64,000 nt of DNA, from positions 1-64,000 of the forward strand of contig CAYYPE010000014.1 of assembly GCA_964473465.1 (NCBI GenBank), read 5' to 3'. Origin of the DNA: CALHRB01 sp964473465. Lineage in GTDB: Bacteria; Bacteroidota; Ignavibacteria; Kapaibacteriales; UBA2268. Position numbers and translations under genes: made by a program. This document shows positions 63,214 through 64,000 of this stretch, piece by piece (position 1 is the stretch's first letter; the number at the start of each line of letters is the position of its first letter). Below the pieces are notes generated by a model, which was not told the origin of the DNA, searched no databases, and saw only the letters and a program-made list of their open reading frames with translations.

Positions 63214-64000
63214 ATGAAAACAAAAGTAATCGGAGATGGCATTACCTCATTCAATGGTCATGGGCTATCAAAGCATGTCATTGATCTTATACCAAACCCA
63301 ATTTTCATAAAGGACGTTGATGGTAGATTTATTTTATGTAATAAAGCATTTGAAGAATTTACAGGTATTTCTTTAAATAATCTTATTGGGAGGACTGTTT
63401 ATGAATTATTTCCAAAAGATTTAGCTGATATAAGTTTTCAAATAGATCAAGAGCTTTTCCGGAAACCCGGGCATCAGCAATTTGAACACAAATTGTCTCT
63501 AAACGGAAGCATTGAAGGTAAGGATATGCTGATAAATAAGACAATACTTCATGATAAAAATGGAAAAGTCATAGGACTAATTGGTATTGTAACTGACATT
63601 ACAGAACAAAAGAAAACAGAAACAAATCTTTTAAGATTTAAAAGGGCAGTAGAACAAAATCCAAATTCAATTGTTGTTACTGATTTAAATGGGAATATTG
63701 TTTATGTTAATCCAAAATTCTGTGAAGTAACCGGATATTCTTATGAAGAGGCAATTGGTAAAAATCCCAGAATCCTGAAATCCGGCTACCAGAGTAAAGA
63801 GTTCTATGATAATTTATGGAAAACAATATTAAATGGCAAGGAATGGACAGGTGAATTTCTGAACAAGAAAAAAAATGGGGAACTATATTGGGAGAAAGCT
63901 TCAATTTGCCCTATCTTTGATAGCAAAGGTAATATGATAAATTTTATAGCTACAAAAGTTGACATTACAGAAAAAAAGAAGACCGATGAAATAATCAAAC
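63214..64000 (+). CDS. Multi-PAS sensor protein, probably histidine kinase (3' end outside window)
   Basis: The frame is open from ATG 63214 to the window end (262 codons). Two PAS domains can be read: about 22-135 (IPNPIFIKDVDGRFILCNKAFEEFTG, then IGLIGIVTDITEQKK) and about 145-258 (NPNSIVVTDLNGNIVYVNPKFCEVTGYS, then FIATKVDITEKKK). Each ends in the DITExKK linker that leads into further PAS or kinase domains. There is no signal peptide or membrane helix in this part. The output (histidine kinase, diguanylate cyclase or other) lies beyond the window. Confidence 0.85.
   Translation, partial: MKTKVIGDGITSFNGHGLSKHVIDLIPNPIFIKDVDGRFILCNKAFEEFTGISLNNLIGRTVYELFPKDLADISFQIDQELFRKPGHQQFEHKLSLNGSIEGKDMLINKTILHDKNGKVIGLIGIVTDITEQKKTETNLLRFKRAVEQNPNSIVVTDLNGNIVYVNPKFCEVTGYSYEEAIGKNPRILKSGYQSKEFYDNLWKTILNGKEWTGEFLNKKKNGELYWEKASICPIFDSKGNMINFIATKVDITEKKKTDEIIK

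Noticed and set aside
1..64000. CRISPR arrays, insertion sequences, prophage genes, rRNA genes
   Set aside because: I looked for regularly spaced repeats, transposase or integrase motifs and rRNA cores, and saw none.

Overview
The window looks like chromosome from a free-living, AT-rich member of the Bacteroidota/Chlorobiota superphylum, most like the Ignavibacteria or Kapabacteria-type lineages. Five secreted proteins end in type IX secretion (T9SS) type A sorting domains with YPNP/FPNP-type openings. Two clean promoters follow the Bacteroidota pattern TTG-N19-TAnnTTTG. There are two OmpA proteins with PD40 propellers, and many signal-peptide proteins of unknown function. FliW and MotB indicate flagellar motility, which Bacteroides and Flavobacterium lack. 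A multihaem c-type cytochrome and CcmB indicate respiratory cytochrome chemistry. The lineage is inferred; no rRNA gene is present.

Layout. 1-860: end of a sugar-nucleotide cluster (FdtA/WxcM-type isomerase, cut at the window edge, plus an acyltransferase). 857-2718: a small lipase-like operon and initiator tRNA. 2811-9307: AddA helicase-nuclease, then GDP-mannose dehydratase and GDP-fucose synthase with a CoA-binding protein. 9352-14475: PyrE and two exported peptidases, divergent from an MFS transporter. 14519-19547: PlsC-like acyltransferase, a Cys/Gly-rich small protein, AspRS, a STAS protein, a possible motility peptide, tRNA-Glu and a cupin. 19615-22887: NusB and the mreBCD cell-shape operon. 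23061-31102: a hydrolase, a CorC-like protein behind RecO, tRNA-Asn, OmpA/PD40 proteins and DapD. 31281-34095: PgsA, TrxB, L19 and a WaaE-like glycosyltransferase. 34220-45543: envelope and electron-transfer genes, namely a T9SS protein, a multihaem cytochrome with a double-rhodanese lipoprotein, and an ECF sigma/anti-sigma operon ending in a T9SS protein. 45686-52608: DnaA, a long AT-rich intergenic region, FliW, MotB and a giant BNR-repeat T9SS protein. 52760-56352: a tight four-gene operon (methyltransferase, thiamine-binding protein, ferric-reductase-like membrane protein, GT39-like glycosyltransferase). 56358-62692: a B12-binding MerR regulator divergent from a DUF4397 T9SS protein, then an adhesin-like pair with CcmB. 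62780-64000: tRNA-Val, tRNA-Leu and the start of a multi-PAS sensor.

Most of the window is core chromosome. I saw no IS element, integrase, CRISPR array or prophage. The points most worth following are: an anti-sigma factor whose C-terminal half looks like an outer-membrane beta-barrel; a CarH/LitR-type B12 regulator facing helically phased TATACRA boxes; the multihaem cytochrome/rhodanese lipoprotein pair; a CorC-like gene that appears to need a non-AUG start just after the in-frame recO stop; and the Cys/Gly-rich small protein.
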